Shown here: one piece after another, positions 1 to 8,263 of the stretch | How the letters are laid out: the number at the start of each line of letters is the position of its first letter | Numbering within the stretch: the first letter of the stretch is position 1 | Assembly (NCBI GenBank): GCA_013287505.1 | Contig: JABDDR010000004.1 | Location: 1 to 62,617, forward strand | Reading direction: 5' to 3' | DNA: 62,617 nt | Source: Gammaproteobacteria bacterium | GTDB lineage: Bacteria; Pseudomonadota; Gammaproteobacteria; Coxiellales; Coxiellaceae | Translations under genes and position numbers: made by a program | The notes under the pieces: generated by a model | Database searches by the model: none | Seen by the model: only the letters and a program-made list of their open reading frames with translations | Told to the model about the DNA's origin: nothing

Positions 1-262
1 TAATAAATTGGGTAATGGTTACCATCTCTTGTCGCAATGTTTTAAAATCATAGGATTCGATGGGTTTATTTTTAAAAATAATATCGCCTGATGTATGGTG
101 ATAGGTTTGATTGAGTAATTTTAATAGCGTGCTTTTTCCGGAGCCATTGCCGCCTAAAATTACCGTAAAATCGCCGGGATAAATTGTTGTGGTGATAGTG
201 TTAATGATGTGTTTTTCTCCGATGGAAAAACAGGTGTTTTGGAATTCAATCAATGGTTGCAT
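1..262 (-). CDS. ABC transporter ATP-binding protein, N-terminal part
   Basis: This is the first about 87 codons of an ABC ATPase; the rest lies outside the window. Reading the minus strand from the ATG gives an N-terminus with a Walker A motif, GGNGSGKST, at about residues 38-46, followed by a Q-loop-like stretch ending in VTITQ. It should power the importer formed with the permease and binding protein encoded just upstream on the same strand. The gap to the permease gene is about 130 nt and holds a hairpin repeat, so coupling to the upstream genes may be partial. The assignment to the ABC ATPases is firm; the substrate is unknown. Confidence 0.9.
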   Translation of the reverse strand, partial: MQPLIEFQNTCFSIGEKHIINTITTTIYPGDFTVILGGNGSGKSTLLKLLNQTYHHTSGDIIFKNKPIESYDFKTLRQEMVTITQFI

Positions 263-282
263 ATTAATCTCTGTATGGTATC

Positions 283-383
283 GCGCTCGCTTACGCGAGG
301 GCTTCTAAACTATCTCACTAGCGCGTGCTTGCTGACAGTTTGAGCCAGTGAGATAGTTTAGAAGCACTTGCGTTAGCAAGCGC
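283..383. repeat. imperfect inverted repeat, 39-nt arms
   Basis: The arms 283-321 and 345-383 match in 34 of 39 positions around a 23-nt spacer, with the core CTTCTAAACTATCTCACT in both. It lies between the permease stop and the ATPase start, so the transcript would form a long hairpin there. The T-run downstream of the permease stop suggests it may attenuate transcription into the ATPase gene. Part of the core (GGCTTCTAAACTGTATGATCA) recurs near 14090, so it may belong to a dispersed family. Confidence 0.75.
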
Positions 384-390
384 AAAAAAA

Positions 391-1284
391 CTAATCCGCT
401 GTTGCATATAATTCCCCGCGTTGCTTGGTGTAATGCGCTGTTGATAGAAATGCCACCAACATCAATCCTAATAATAATTTTAAATAAATGGGATTAATGC
501 CAATATCCAATAATATATTGAAAATTAAAAAATAAATAAAAGCACCGAGTAAACACCCCGCAATACCAATGAGCGCGCTAAAGCGATCTGATTTAAATAT
601 TCCTGAAATGAGTTTTTTTCCGATAACAACAGCGCCGATCGCAGTTAATGCCATGCCCAGTCCCATGGAAATATCAGCATACCCATCGATTTGTGCTGTC
701 ATGATTCCGCAAAGTGCGGCAAGCATATTACTGAGCGATAATCCGATGCATAAATAAACGGCAGGATTTTTGCCGAGTTTTTTGAGTAAATGCGGGCTAT
801 TGCCAAATGCACGACAATATAATCCGGTTTGGCTGTGTAAAAAAATACAGAGCGCAGCTGATATCAGTAATATAAAACCAATTAAAAAAAACGTCAGCAT
901 GTGAGGATAATAGTCTTGCAAATGTTGCAGAAAAATATGGCTATTAAGTAAACTGATGTTAGGACGATTCATGACACCAAAATTCACGCTATACAGCATA
1001 AAAACCGCTAAAATACCGGCGATTAATGAATTGATTTTTGCGACACGTTGCATGATGGTGACACATATACCAATAATCACACCGCCCAATAATCCCGCGA
1101 TAATACTGATTATTTGATTACAGCCCAGCGATGTTAGGCGCGCAAAAATTGCAGCGCCTAACACGAATGTGCCTTCAACCGTTAAATCCGTTACCATCAA
1201 AACGTCGTAACTTAAATAAACGCCGAGCGCGAGTGGTAAAAAAATTAAGGTTTGTTGAAGCGTGCTGAGTAAAATCGTTAGCAT
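391..1284 (-). CDS. ABC transporter permease, branched-chain-type fold
   Basis: This 297-residue protein is almost entirely hydrophobic, with about eight to nine predicted membrane segments. It resembles the permeases of the branched-chain amino acid/ribose type family (BPD_transp_2), in particular those paired with DUF534-type binding proteins; the stretch DLTVEGTFVLGAA near residue 33 is typical. It starts one base after the binding-protein stop, which points to a single transcript in the order binding protein, permease, ATPase. The substrate cannot be read from sequence. Related systems have been linked to aromatic amino acid or thiamine-precursor uptake, but that is family knowledge and not evidence here. 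Confidence 0.85.
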   Translation of the reverse strand: MLTILLSTLQQTLIFLPLALGVYLSYDVLMVTDLTVEGTFVLGAAIFARLTSLGCNQIISIIAGLLGGVIIGICVTIMQRVAKINSLIAGILAVFMLYSVNFGVMNRPNISLLNSHIFLQHLQDYYPHMLTFFLIGFILLISAALCIFLHSQTGLYCRAFGNSPHLLKKLGKNPAVYLCIGLSLSNMLAALCGIMTAQIDGYADISMGLGMALTAIGAVVIGKKLISGIFKSDRFSALIGIAGCLLGAFIYFLIFNILLDIGINPIYLKLLLGLMLVAFLSTAHYTKQRGELYATAD

Positions 1285-1285
1285 T

Positions 1286-2224
1286 TTACAAGACCTTCAC
1301 TGTGTATCCTAATTTCTTCGCCGCCGCTTTCGCAGTCGCCGCATCTTTTGTCGATGAATTTAAAAACACAAAATAATGATCCATGACATGTACGGGCATG
1401 TCAGATGCTTTTTTGCCAGCGAGAATTTGCGCCGCAACTTTTCCTGCATCAACACCAGTTTGATACTCTGAAACACCCAATGCAAATGCAGCGCCTTTGC
1501 TAACAGAACCATCATCGGATGCAATGACCGGAATATGTTTTATGTTCGCTTGTTGCAATAACGTATTTAATCCACTGACAATTAATTCATCTTTTAAAAT
1601 AAATATGGCTTGTGAGTCAGGCGCAATATTTTTACTGAGTGTATACATGTCAGATAATTGCGATACCATTAATTTTTGCACTTGAATATGATCTTGTTTT
1701 GCCGCTTTTTCAAATTGTTTGACTTGTGAAAAAATACGATCATCAGCGCTATAAACAATGGTTAATTTTTTTAAGTTAGGCATTGCATCGTGAATAAATT
1801 GCATGCGCGCTGAGGGTGCTACCCTGCTTAACACACCAGTGACATTGGGGTTATTTGCTTTTGTTGCTTGTTCTTTGAGATGATCAGCAGCAATACCAAC
1901 GATGGGTGCGTTACGCACCATGGCGATAGTCATTTGTGCAGCATCTGTGCCGATGGGTGCAACCAATGCGACATGGGCGGAATTAAATTCTTGTAAAATA
2001 GATTGTTGAATCGTGACATTGCCTTGTGCGTTTTTGACCAAATAGGTCACTGGCATTTTTGATTCTTTATTTAAAGCGGTTTCAAAGCCGTTCACAATTT
2101 GCGTCATAGCAGGCAATGCAACAGGGACCAAAATGCCAACAGTGACGGGCTTGCTAGCTGCGAAAGAGGCTGTAGATAATGTTGCAAGCGTGTAGACTGT
2201 GAGGGTTTTTATTGTTTTTTTCAT
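1286..2224 (-). CDS. ABC transporter substrate-binding protein (ABC_sub_bind type)
   Basis: This periplasmic binding protein has a clear signal peptide (MKKTIKTLTVYTLATLS, cleavage near SFA-A) and the body of the ABC_sub_bind/COG2984 family: TVGILVPVALPAMTQIVNGF at the start, then VALVAPIGTDAAQMTIAMV, and a C-terminal VSEYQTGVDAGKVAAQILAGKKASDMPV. I chose the ATG directly before KKTIK. Two ATGs lie two codons apart there behind a GGAG at suitable distance, and the longer frame would add about 20 residues that do not fit a signal peptide. It is the first gene of the importer operon and lies divergent to the gene at 2297. Confidence 0.85.
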   Translation of the reverse strand: MKKTIKTLTVYTLATLSTASFAASKPVTVGILVPVALPAMTQIVNGFETALNKESKMPVTYLVKNAQGNVTIQQSILQEFNSAHVALVAPIGTDAAQMTIAMVRNAPIVGIAADHLKEQATKANNPNVTGVLSRVAPSARMQFIHDAMPNLKKLTIVYSADDRIFSQVKQFEKAAKQDHIQVQKLMVSQLSDMYTLSKNIAPDSQAIFILKDELIVSGLNTLLQQANIKHIPVIASDDGSVSKGAAFALGVSEYQTGVDAGKVAAQILAGKKASDMPVHVMDHYFVFLNSSTKDAATAKAAAKKLGYTVKVL

Positions 2225-2296
2225 GAACATGCTCCAAAGGGTTTTAAATACTGGTGTAATGCTACATGAGTACAAACGGGATTGCAAGGAGAAAAT

Positions 2297-3151
2297 ATGA
2301 GACAGGGACGGACACTGATGCAGTTAGCGTTGAGACCACCAACACTCCCAGAAATAAAATTATGGGTTGATGATCAGCTGTTTGCGTTTATTCCGGAATT
2401 GCGCAATGGTGACATTTTAGCAGTCGAAGGACGAATGCTTGAACTGAAAAACTTAGTGGAAAGTATCTGCCGACTGCCTACTTACAAATCAATATTCTGG
2501 TTTAGCGCGCTTTTGTCATTATTTTTACTTTGCGGGATAGCAACGGCATACACTCTGAATAATACGACAGGAGGACAAACCAATAATATTAAACTCGCCA
2601 ATGGGTTAATCGCTATACCACTGTTAGGTGTTTTTTGTTTTGTTTTGCTTGCTTTTTATTCAGCCTGCAATAAATCGGTACTGCCATTTGTTCGTCCTAA
2701 TCAGCGTTATATGCTTAAGGTTGGCGTTGACGTTATTGATTTTTCTCCGCGTAGTTTTTGTGGTTTGTCGGTAATCGTGACAAATCCAGTAGACGCATTG
2801 AACAACCAGATTAGAATTGCCAACGAGTATTTGAATCCAGTGAATCCGATGAATCCAATACAGAATGTAGAGCAACCCGTTTTTTTGGGGGAGGATAATG
2901 TGCCTGCGAGTACTGTGGTGGGGGTGGCAGTAGTTCCAAGCTATTTTTCAAATGATAGTGGTAGGCTCGGTTATCTCACGCCAGAGAACAACGAGCCGAC
3001 CAGTGATGTCGCTGCTGTTTCTGAGAATGGAGATGGAGAGATGATAACGTTAACCACTATACAGCGATTAAGCCCATCACTTTTTGGAGTGCCGCTGCCG
3101 CCTGACGACGATCGCGTGTTCAATAATGTTGAAGAAATAGCCCGATTGTAA
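2297..3151 (+). CDS. unknown protein with two transmembrane helices
   Basis: I do not recognise this 284-residue protein. A soluble N-terminal part of about 80 residues is followed by two hydrophobic helices (SIFWFSALLSLFLLCGIATA and a second ending LLGVFCFVLLAFYSA) joined by a short loop. A C-terminal segment of about 140 residues ends in an acidic, proline-containing tail. The start was chosen at the ATG preceded by AAGGAGAAAAT. It stands alone, divergent from the importer operon and convergent with the BCCT-like gene. A hairpin of two helices between soluble ends is common in Dot/Icm substrates that sit in host membranes, but no PmrA-type box was found upstream, so an effector role is only a suggestion. 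Confidence 0.6.
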   Translation: MRQGRTLMQLALRPPTLPEIKLWVDDQLFAFIPELRNGDILAVEGRMLELKNLVESICRLPTYKSIFWFSALLSLFLLCGIATAYTLNNTTGGQTNNIKLANGLIAIPLLGVFCFVLLAFYSACNKSVLPFVRPNQRYMLKVGVDVIDFSPRSFCGLSVIVTNPVDALNNQIRIANEYLNPVNPMNPIQNVEQPVFLGEDNVPASTVVGVAVVPSYFSNDSGRLGYLTPENNEPTSDVAAVSENGDGEMITLTTIQRLSPSLFGVPLPPDDDRVFNNVEEIARL

Positions 3152-3156
3152 TCTCA

Positions 3157-4515
3157 TTATGTAGTAATCATTCTTAAAATCGCCAACAACGCGATCAACA
3201 CACTAAAAATTGCCGCAAAATTGGGTACAAAAATAAGTAAACTGATGCCATTGATACCGACAACCAGATAAAAATAAGTGGCCACAACGGTCAGCCGCGA
3301 GAGTTTTAAAAAAAAGGGCTGTTGATCGCGAGGTTTTGGCGCGCCATTTTTGGGAAAATAAGCAAGAATCATCATGGGTGCATTGGCATGATTAACCAGT
3401 AATGGCAACACAATCAGAAATGAAATGAGCGATACTATTTTGAGCGTAAGCAATGACACAGCGATAGACGAAAAATTAAAATCACGTGAAACAATAAAAA
3501 ATACACAGAGTAAAATCGGGAACGCTAGCACGCAGAGCAAAATATCCCTTATTTTATAGCCTTTTGAGACGCGCGCTATAAATCCACAGACGATCGGCGC
3601 AAGACAAATCCACCATACGATTGAAAAAAATGACCACGCGGTATGGCGATTATAGGCAATCCAGCGCGCGATGATAGCAGGTTCGGATTGTGTCGGTGTG
3701 TTACTACTGAGTGTGGTGGATATGATATTTAACACCAAAATAAGGATGGCGAGCACAACACAAAAAAGTGGGAAGCTCACGGTTGTTGAAATGCGGTTTG
3801 AAAAAAGTCGTTTTACGCGTTGTTTTGCGGTATTGGTGAATGATGCTACCAATAATAATAAGGTGGTGAGCAAAGCGGCAGTTTTAAATCCGATGTTTAG
3901 TTGTATCTCGGGTGATATAACAAAACTTAATAATAAAAAAATAAAAAATAAAAGCGTGATGCTCAATCCAAATAGCGTTGAACTTCTAGCAATATTGTTA
4001 ACAATAAGACCGAGTGTTTCTTGCGGACCTTGTTTTGTAAAGGGTTTCAGTAAATTGCTGAAATAGGCGTCGGTTTGTTTGCAATATCCCAAAACACCCA
4101 TGCCGATTGCAATCAATGCATATAAAGACCAGGGGAATAATCCATAATGCAGCAACTGCATTTTCAGTGAGTGCGAAAAAAGATGGGATTGCGCGGATCC
4201 ATTAATGAGAAATACATCGCCGTTGAGCAGACTGATTCCACAATAGATACCGTATAAACCCAATTCCAATAATAAAATACAAACAAACCACTGTAATTTT
4301 GGTAAGCGTATAACAGCATCTTCAGCGTTTTGTGCAAGACGTTTATTTCCAAAAGGCGATAGAATTAAAAATAAAGCGCAAGCAATGCTAAGCCAAAACA
4401 AATAAAAACAGGCAGAAACGACATGCGGAAGATAACAAAATAAAATAATGCCCAAAATGATGACGAGCGGATTGAGAATAAACATTAAATCTTTTCGGGG
4501 TTTGGTGTATTTCAC
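3157..4515 (-). CDS. divergent BCCT-family transporter
   Basis: This 452-residue membrane protein has about 12 hydrophobic segments. Two stretches identify the betaine/carnitine/choline transporter family. HYGLFPWSLYALIAIGMG matches the family pattern HWGLxxWxxYA in an early helix, and AWSFFSIVWWICLAPIVCGF followed by IARVSKG matches the helix-8 signature WxxFYWxWWIxWxPFVGxFIARISRG. It is shorter and looser than standard members, so transport of a quaternary amine is inferred only. It starts with GTG inside the dotB stop (GTGA overlap), so it is translated from the dotDCB transcript. Linkage of a transporter to dotB is unusual, and a Dot/Icm-related role cannot be excluded. Confidence 0.7.
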   Translation of the reverse strand: MKYTKPRKDLMFILNPLVIILGIILFCYLPHVVSACFYLFWLSIACALFLILSPFGNKRLAQNAEDAVIRLPKLQWFVCILLLELGLYGIYCGISLLNGDVFLINGSAQSHLFSHSLKMQLLHYGLFPWSLYALIAIGMGVLGYCKQTDAYFSNLLKPFTKQGPQETLGLIVNNIARSSTLFGLSITLLFFIFLLLSFVISPEIQLNIGFKTAALLTTLLLLVASFTNTAKQRVKRLFSNRISTTVSFPLFCVVLAILILVLNIISTTLSSNTPTQSEPAIIARWIAYNRHTAWSFFSIVWWICLAPIVCGFIARVSKGYKIRDILLCVLAFPILLCVFFIVSRDFNFSSIAVSLLTLKIVSLISFLIVLPLLVNHANAPMMILAYFPKNGAPKPRDQQPFFLKLSRLTVVATYFYLVVGINGISLLIFVPNFAAIFSVLIALLAILRMITT

Positions 4516-5633
4516 TCATTCCTCAATCGCGCCGTTAAAATTTGATACCAGCGATCGCTGAGCAATCCTTCTTTATATTTTGCTTCGACATCGGTCAGCA
4601 TAGGTTGTCCATATTCTTGTAATAACATTCGCGATGTTTGCGTAATATTCTCAGGGTCTGAATCGAGCAAACGATCACGCAAACTTTCAGAAAACACCAA
4701 ATATTCTCGCAAGGCAACGCGCTTGCCATCAATTGTGGGTACCAATCGTTGCCACACGATGAGCCGCAATGTTTCAATGATATCAATTGTGCGACCCAGA
4801 CGTTCTTCTTGCGGAAAACTGCCGACCAAGCGTCGAATGGTTTCAGCAACGCCATTGGTGTGCAATGTGGTGTAAACAGGATGACCCGTTAATGCAGCTT
4901 CGATGACAGCACTAATGGTTTCCGGATCACGTGCTTCACCCACTAAAATTAAATGCGGTTTGCGTCGTAGTGCATTGCGCACACCGGCTGCAAATGTGGG
5001 TAAATGTTTGGGAATTTCAGATTGCGCGACAATGGACGTGGGCATAACAACATTGTCGTATACAAATTCAATCGGTGATTCGTAGGTGAGGATTTTGCGA
5101 TTGCTGGTTTTTTCTTCGGCCAATGTTTTAATTATCGATGCCAATAGTGTGCTTTTACCAGAACCTGTCGCGCCAGTAATATAAACAACCCCTTCTTGCG
5201 GCGCCATCGCATCAATAATGGGTTGCGGTAAATTTAATGAGGCAAGTGACGGTGGCGTTGAAGGAATGGTGCGAATCGTGATTTGTATGCCTTCGTGACC
5301 TTCAACATAACAACCGACGCCGTTAACGCGATAGCGAAAACGTTCGGAGCGACTCGGACGCACTTCATAATGCGTATCCAAATCATTGCCGCGCATGATT
5401 TGTGTTGTGCCATTAGGTCCATACATGGCATTTAATAAATCACCCGTTTCTGTATTGGTTAATTTGCGTTTGGTGATTTTATGGATGCGACCAAATACTT
5501 CAACAGTAACAGGTTCACCGGTTTGAATGGTGATGTCTGACGCGCTGATGCGATGACAATAAACGAGTAAATCGTCGATATTTTTCGCTTCGAAACGGGT
5601 AGGTTCGTGTGGGTATGTAAAAGATTCGGTCAT
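4512..5633 (-). CDS. dotB: Dot/Icm secretion ATPase DotB
   Basis: DotB is the cytosolic hexameric ATPase of the PilT/VirB11 type that docks on the Dot/Icm machine and energises effector export. The 373-residue protein has an N-terminal PAS-like half, then Walker A GATGSGKST (about residues 154-162), the Asp-box region TYESPIEFVYDN, Walker B LILVGEARDPETI (about 229-241) and the His-box LTGHPVYTTLHTNG. All catalytic motifs look intact, and the length is close to the Legionella protein (about 377). An in-frame ATG seven codons upstream exists, but the chosen ATG forms an ATGA overlap with the dotC stop, typical of translational coupling. The order dotD-dotC-dotB is as in Legionella and Coxiella. 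Confidence 0.95.
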   Translation of the reverse strand: MTESFTYPHEPTRFEAKNIDDLLVYCHRISASDITIQTGEPVTVEVFGRIHKITKRKLTNTETGDLLNAMYGPNGTTQIMRGNDLDTHYEVRPSRSERFRYRVNGVGCYVEGHEGIQITIRTIPSTPPSLASLNLPQPIIDAMAPQEGVVYITGATGSGKSTLLASIIKTLAEEKTSNRKILTYESPIEFVYDNVVMPTSIVAQSEIPKHLPTFAAGVRNALRRKPHLILVGEARDPETISAVIEAALTGHPVYTTLHTNGVAETIRRLVGSFPQEERLGRTIDIIETLRLIVWQRLVPTIDGKRVALREYLVFSESLRDRLLDSDPENITQTSRMLLQEYGQPMLTDVEAKYKEGLLSDRWYQILTARLRNE

Positions 5634-6412
5634 GGCGTTATCACTGGTCTCCATTTTTTCGCATTCACTTGTAGTCGTGATTGCGCCGTAATACGCAACA
5701 CTTGATCATTGATGCGCAATTGATGGGTATTGCCCGTTACACCTAAATCAGTACTCGCTACAAAAGGCGCGCTGACCATGTGTAACGTTAATAATTTGCG
5801 ATATAAAATCATGCCTAACATATCGCGTTTTAAGCGATTTAAATTGTCGGTAAAAATACTCATGGCTTGTTCGCTGCCATGTCTCCAACCCTTTTGGATA
5901 TAATAATTCCAGACAAATTTTTCTGCGCGGGTTTGTGGTAATAAAGATTGATCGGAAAGTTTGGGTCTTCGAAAATGCATCCACAAATAATTACGCCAAA
6001 TAGGCGGCGCAGTGACAAAACGTGCGGGACGAATAATGCGAAATGTTTTTGTAGCAATACGCAATGTATTGTTATTAGCAAGATTCAGATTGTTTTTGCT
6101 TTCAGCCAACACAGGTGGTAATACATTATGCCCCAATAATAATTGATTAAAGTCGAATACTTGATCGAGAAAATCAGATTCTGCTTGTAATGCTAAATCA
6201 ATATTTCTGGCAGTCCATGCTAAGCCACCGCGTGCGCCGAGTGACATTGCCGCCTGGCGAATAGCGGCATAACGAATAGGATTGACTTGGTTTCCGCCAG
6301 GCGCTAATCGTGGGATGGTAATGTATCCCACATTGGCCGTTAGCATTTCGGGATCATCTGCAAGCACAGTGAATGCGCAAAATAATGTAATAATGAAAAC
6401 TAAAAACTTCAT
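5630..6412 (-). CDS. dotC: Dot/Icm outer-membrane core component DotC
   Basis: DotC, with DotD and DotH, forms the outer-membrane part of the Dot/Icm core complex. The 260-residue protein shows family stretches after the signal peptide: RYAAIRQAAMSLGARGGLAW, then DQVFDFNQLLLGHNVLPPVL and a central RPARFVTAPPIWRNYLWM. The N-terminal signal (MKFLVFIITLFCAFTVLADD) lacks a convincing lipobox: the only Cys, at position 12, is preceded by Phe. The Legionella protein is a lipoprotein, so anchoring may differ here. The start cannot move upstream because an in-frame stop, shared with dotD, lies six bases before it. Confidence 0.93.
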   Translation of the reverse strand: MKFLVFIITLFCAFTVLADDPEMLTANVGYITIPRLAPGGNQVNPIRYAAIRQAAMSLGARGGLAWTARNIDLALQAESDFLDQVFDFNQLLLGHNVLPPVLAESKNNLNLANNNTLRIATKTFRIIRPARFVTAPPIWRNYLWMHFRRPKLSDQSLLPQTRAEKFVWNYYIQKGWRHGSEQAMSIFTDNLNRLKRDMLGMILYRKLLTLHMVSAPFVASTDLGVTGNTHQLRINDQVLRITAQSRLQVNAKKWRPVITP

Positions 6413-6415
6413 TAA

Positions 6416-6937
6416 TTAATTCCCATTATAACGAAGTTCAATGGTGCGTGATTTAGGATATACCGCAATGTTTGCCTTCATCACAACTTGATAAGTAATG
6501 TTACGTAAAATTTCCGCTAAAGAACGATTGTGAATATTCAGTGAAACCAATACGGGTAAATTTGGCCTTCTGCCAATGACACGGAAATGGTAATGCGTTG
6601 CTTGCGCAATTTTTTTAAGCACCGGTTGAACAGGTCCAGTCCAGCTGATCGATGCTAATTTATCCATGCCGATTGCTTGGGGATTAAACGGTTTTCGCAA
6701 ATTGTGGGGAGGGTGTACGGTCATTTGTACCGCTGCTAATTCTTGCAGCGACTGACCGATTGCCGTTGCGGCTTCTGCAATTTGCGCTTGTGATTGTTCG
6801 TCGATAATTTGTGCGGGTACTTCATTTGCAGGAACATATCTTAGATTCAAATCAACAATTTTTTTCCCGCTGGAACAACTGGCTGTTAAAAAAATAATGG
6901 GTAGTAAAAGCGCGAATTTCCATATCGGTTTATTCAT
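6416..6937 (-). CDS. dotD: Dot/Icm outer-membrane lipoprotein DotD
   Basis: DotD is the small outer-membrane lipoprotein of the Dot/Icm core. From the chosen ATG the 173-residue protein has a lipoprotein signal with the lipobox LTASC. It continues with LNLRYVPANEVPAQIIDEQS and a C-terminal secretin N-domain-like fold (ISWTGPVQPVLKKIAQATHY, then LVSLNIHNRSLAEILRNITYQ), as in the known DotD structure. A longer frame with extra N-terminal residues (MLTLFFMEPA) is less likely, because it would displace the signal peptide. It leads the dotD-dotC-dotB-BCCT operon. The upstream 100 bp are AT-rich and carry no PmrA-type box. Confidence 0.92.
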   Translation of the reverse strand: MNKPIWKFALLLPIIFLTASCSSGKKIVDLNLRYVPANEVPAQIIDEQSQAQIAEAATAIGQSLQELAAVQMTVHPPHNLRKPFNPQAIGMDKLASISWTGPVQPVLKKIAQATHYHFRVIGRRPNLPVLVSLNIHNRSLAEILRNITYQVVMKANIAVYPKSRTIELRYNGN

Positions 6938-7075
6938 TGCTGGTTCCATGAAAAACAGTGTGAGCATTTAACTTTATATATTACTTGATTAAAACTAAAA
7001 GTCTAATTTGTGTGAGTGTGAGGGCGTGTGTATGTTTGATTTAAAATTGTACAATAGTGGTAAATCAATAAGGAT

Positions 7076-7741
7076 TTATTTTTTTCTTGCCAGCGTGAGC
7101 CCATCACCCATTGGTAACATGCATATAGTGACACGCGTATCTTGCGCGATTTTTTTATTGAGCGCGCGAATGGCAACCGTATTTTCATTTTGATTTTTTG
7201 AATTAGCGACTTCGCCATTCCAGAGCACATTATCGATGGCGATCACGCCGCCGGGACGCACTAATTGCAGACAGTATTCATAGTAATGGGGATAATTGGG
7301 TTTGTCGGCATCGATAAATGCAAAATCATAGGTGTTTTGAAGATTATTTTCGATTAGCGATTGCAATGTTTTTATCGCAGGCGCTAAATGCAAGGTAATT
7401 TTTTTATCCAGATGCATTTTTTCCCAGTATTTTACTGCCATGCGTGTCCAGTCAAAACTGGCATCGCAGCAAGTGACATGACCATCATCAGGAATGGCGA
7501 GTGCCATACAAATGGCGCTGTAGCCGGTAAAAGTGCCTATTTCCAAGACATTTTTTGCGTTGATGGTTTCTAATAGAAAACGAAAAAATTGGCCTTGTTC
7601 GGGTGAGATTTGCATGGGGGCGGCTTCGAGTGTTAACGCTGTTTCCTCGCGCAATGCTTTTAATAGGGGTGGCTCGAAGACGCTATGGGTTTGTAGATAA
7701 TCGATAAGTGTCGGTGTGAGTTGGAGTGTGTGGGATGACAT
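7076..7741 (-). CDS. class I SAM-dependent O-methyltransferase
   Basis: This 221-residue enzyme belongs to the cation-dependent O-methyltransferase family (Methyltransf_3, caffeoyl-CoA/catechol type). The SAM-binding motif is VLEIGTFTGYSAICMALAIP (about residues 65-84). The acidic residue binding the ribose lies in VTCCDAS, the metal-binding site in DFAFIDADKPNY, and a second ligand in IDNVLWNGEVAN. Length and motif order are standard. The family methylates catechol-like hydroxyls in small molecules; the substrate here is not predictable. It is transcribed away from the icmTS genes and separated from them by a large inverted repeat. A short palindrome-free gap separates it from dotD. Confidence 0.88.
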   Translation of the reverse strand: MSSHTLQLTPTLIDYLQTHSVFEPPLLKALREETALTLEAAPMQISPEQGQFFRFLLETINAKNVLEIGTFTGYSAICMALAIPDDGHVTCCDASFDWTRMAVKYWEKMHLDKKITLHLAPAIKTLQSLIENNLQNTYDFAFIDADKPNYPHYYEYCLQLVRPGGVIAIDNVLWNGEVANSKNQNENTVAIRALNKKIAQDTRVTICMLPMGDGLTLARKK

Positions 7742-7764
7742 GGGTATGAATTCGCTCGTAAGGT

Positions 7765-7909
7765 TAAAATAATTTCTCTTAATGGAAACTGGGCACCCCC
7801 CTTTTCTTCCGCTTAAGATGGGCCATCCGTGGCCCGGTCCCGAAACTTCGTGTTTCTATTCGCTGCAGAAAAGGGGGGATACCCAGTTCCCATTAAGAAA
7901 ATTATTTTA
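7765..7909. repeat. inverted repeat with about 42-nt arms between O-methyltransferase and icmT
   Basis: The arms at about 7765-7806 and 7868-7909 are near-complementary (for example CTTAATGGAAACTGGG against CTTAATGGGAACTGGG read from the other side), with a few mismatches and one single-base gap. They enclose about 60 nt with its own small palindrome, GGCCATCCGTGGCC. No coding frame of note lies inside. The structure looks like a small non-autonomous palindromic element or a very strong bidirectional hairpin separating two convergent-free units. It takes up most of the gene-free stretch 7742-8005. The rest is AT-rich leader of icmT. Confidence 0.75.
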
Positions 7910-8005
7910 TTATTTATGCTCGCTTATGCTATTTAAAAACAGAGCATAGTACTTTTTCTCATAGTGAGATACCATAATTAAAATACATTTTCCAGTGAGA
8001 ATCAC

Positions 8006-8263
8006 ATGGCAATCAGCCCCGATGCCCATTGGCGAGATTCAGCACGCCCTGTAAAGTTTTTTATTTGGGACGGTCGCGCTGCGTTTCCCGTTGTTATTTT
8101 TTTGATGCATATGACATTGTGGACGTTCGGTATTACAGTGGCGCTTATTATATTTTTCTCGATTTTGAATCGTTATGGTTTTACGCCGATTGTTTTTTTT
8201 CGATGGGGTCGTAATTTAATCGCAGGTAATCGCAAAATGGCCATACCTTGGTGGATGTCATGA
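8006..8263 (+). CDS. icmT: Dot/Icm protein IcmT
   Basis: IcmT (DotS) is a small inner-membrane protein of the Dot/Icm system needed for export and, in Legionella, for pore-related egress. The 85-residue protein is the family length. It has the characteristic start AHWRDSARPVKFFIWDGRAA, two central hydrophobic segments, the conserved ILNRYGFTPIVFFRWGR and the ending AIPWWM. It begins the first icm block and overlaps icmS by four bases (ATGA). No PmrA-type site was found in front, unlike icmQ and icmN. Confidence 0.95.
   Translation: MAISPDAHWRDSARPVKFFIWDGRAAFPVVIFLMHMTLWTFGITVALIIFFSILNRYGFTPIVFFRWGRNLIAGNRKMAIPWWMS

Noticed and set aside
7807-7867. Possible tRNA or small RNA in the core of the inverted repeat
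   Set aside because: No cloverleaf or conserved tRNA sequence could be drawn; the dyad is fully explained as a palindromic element.
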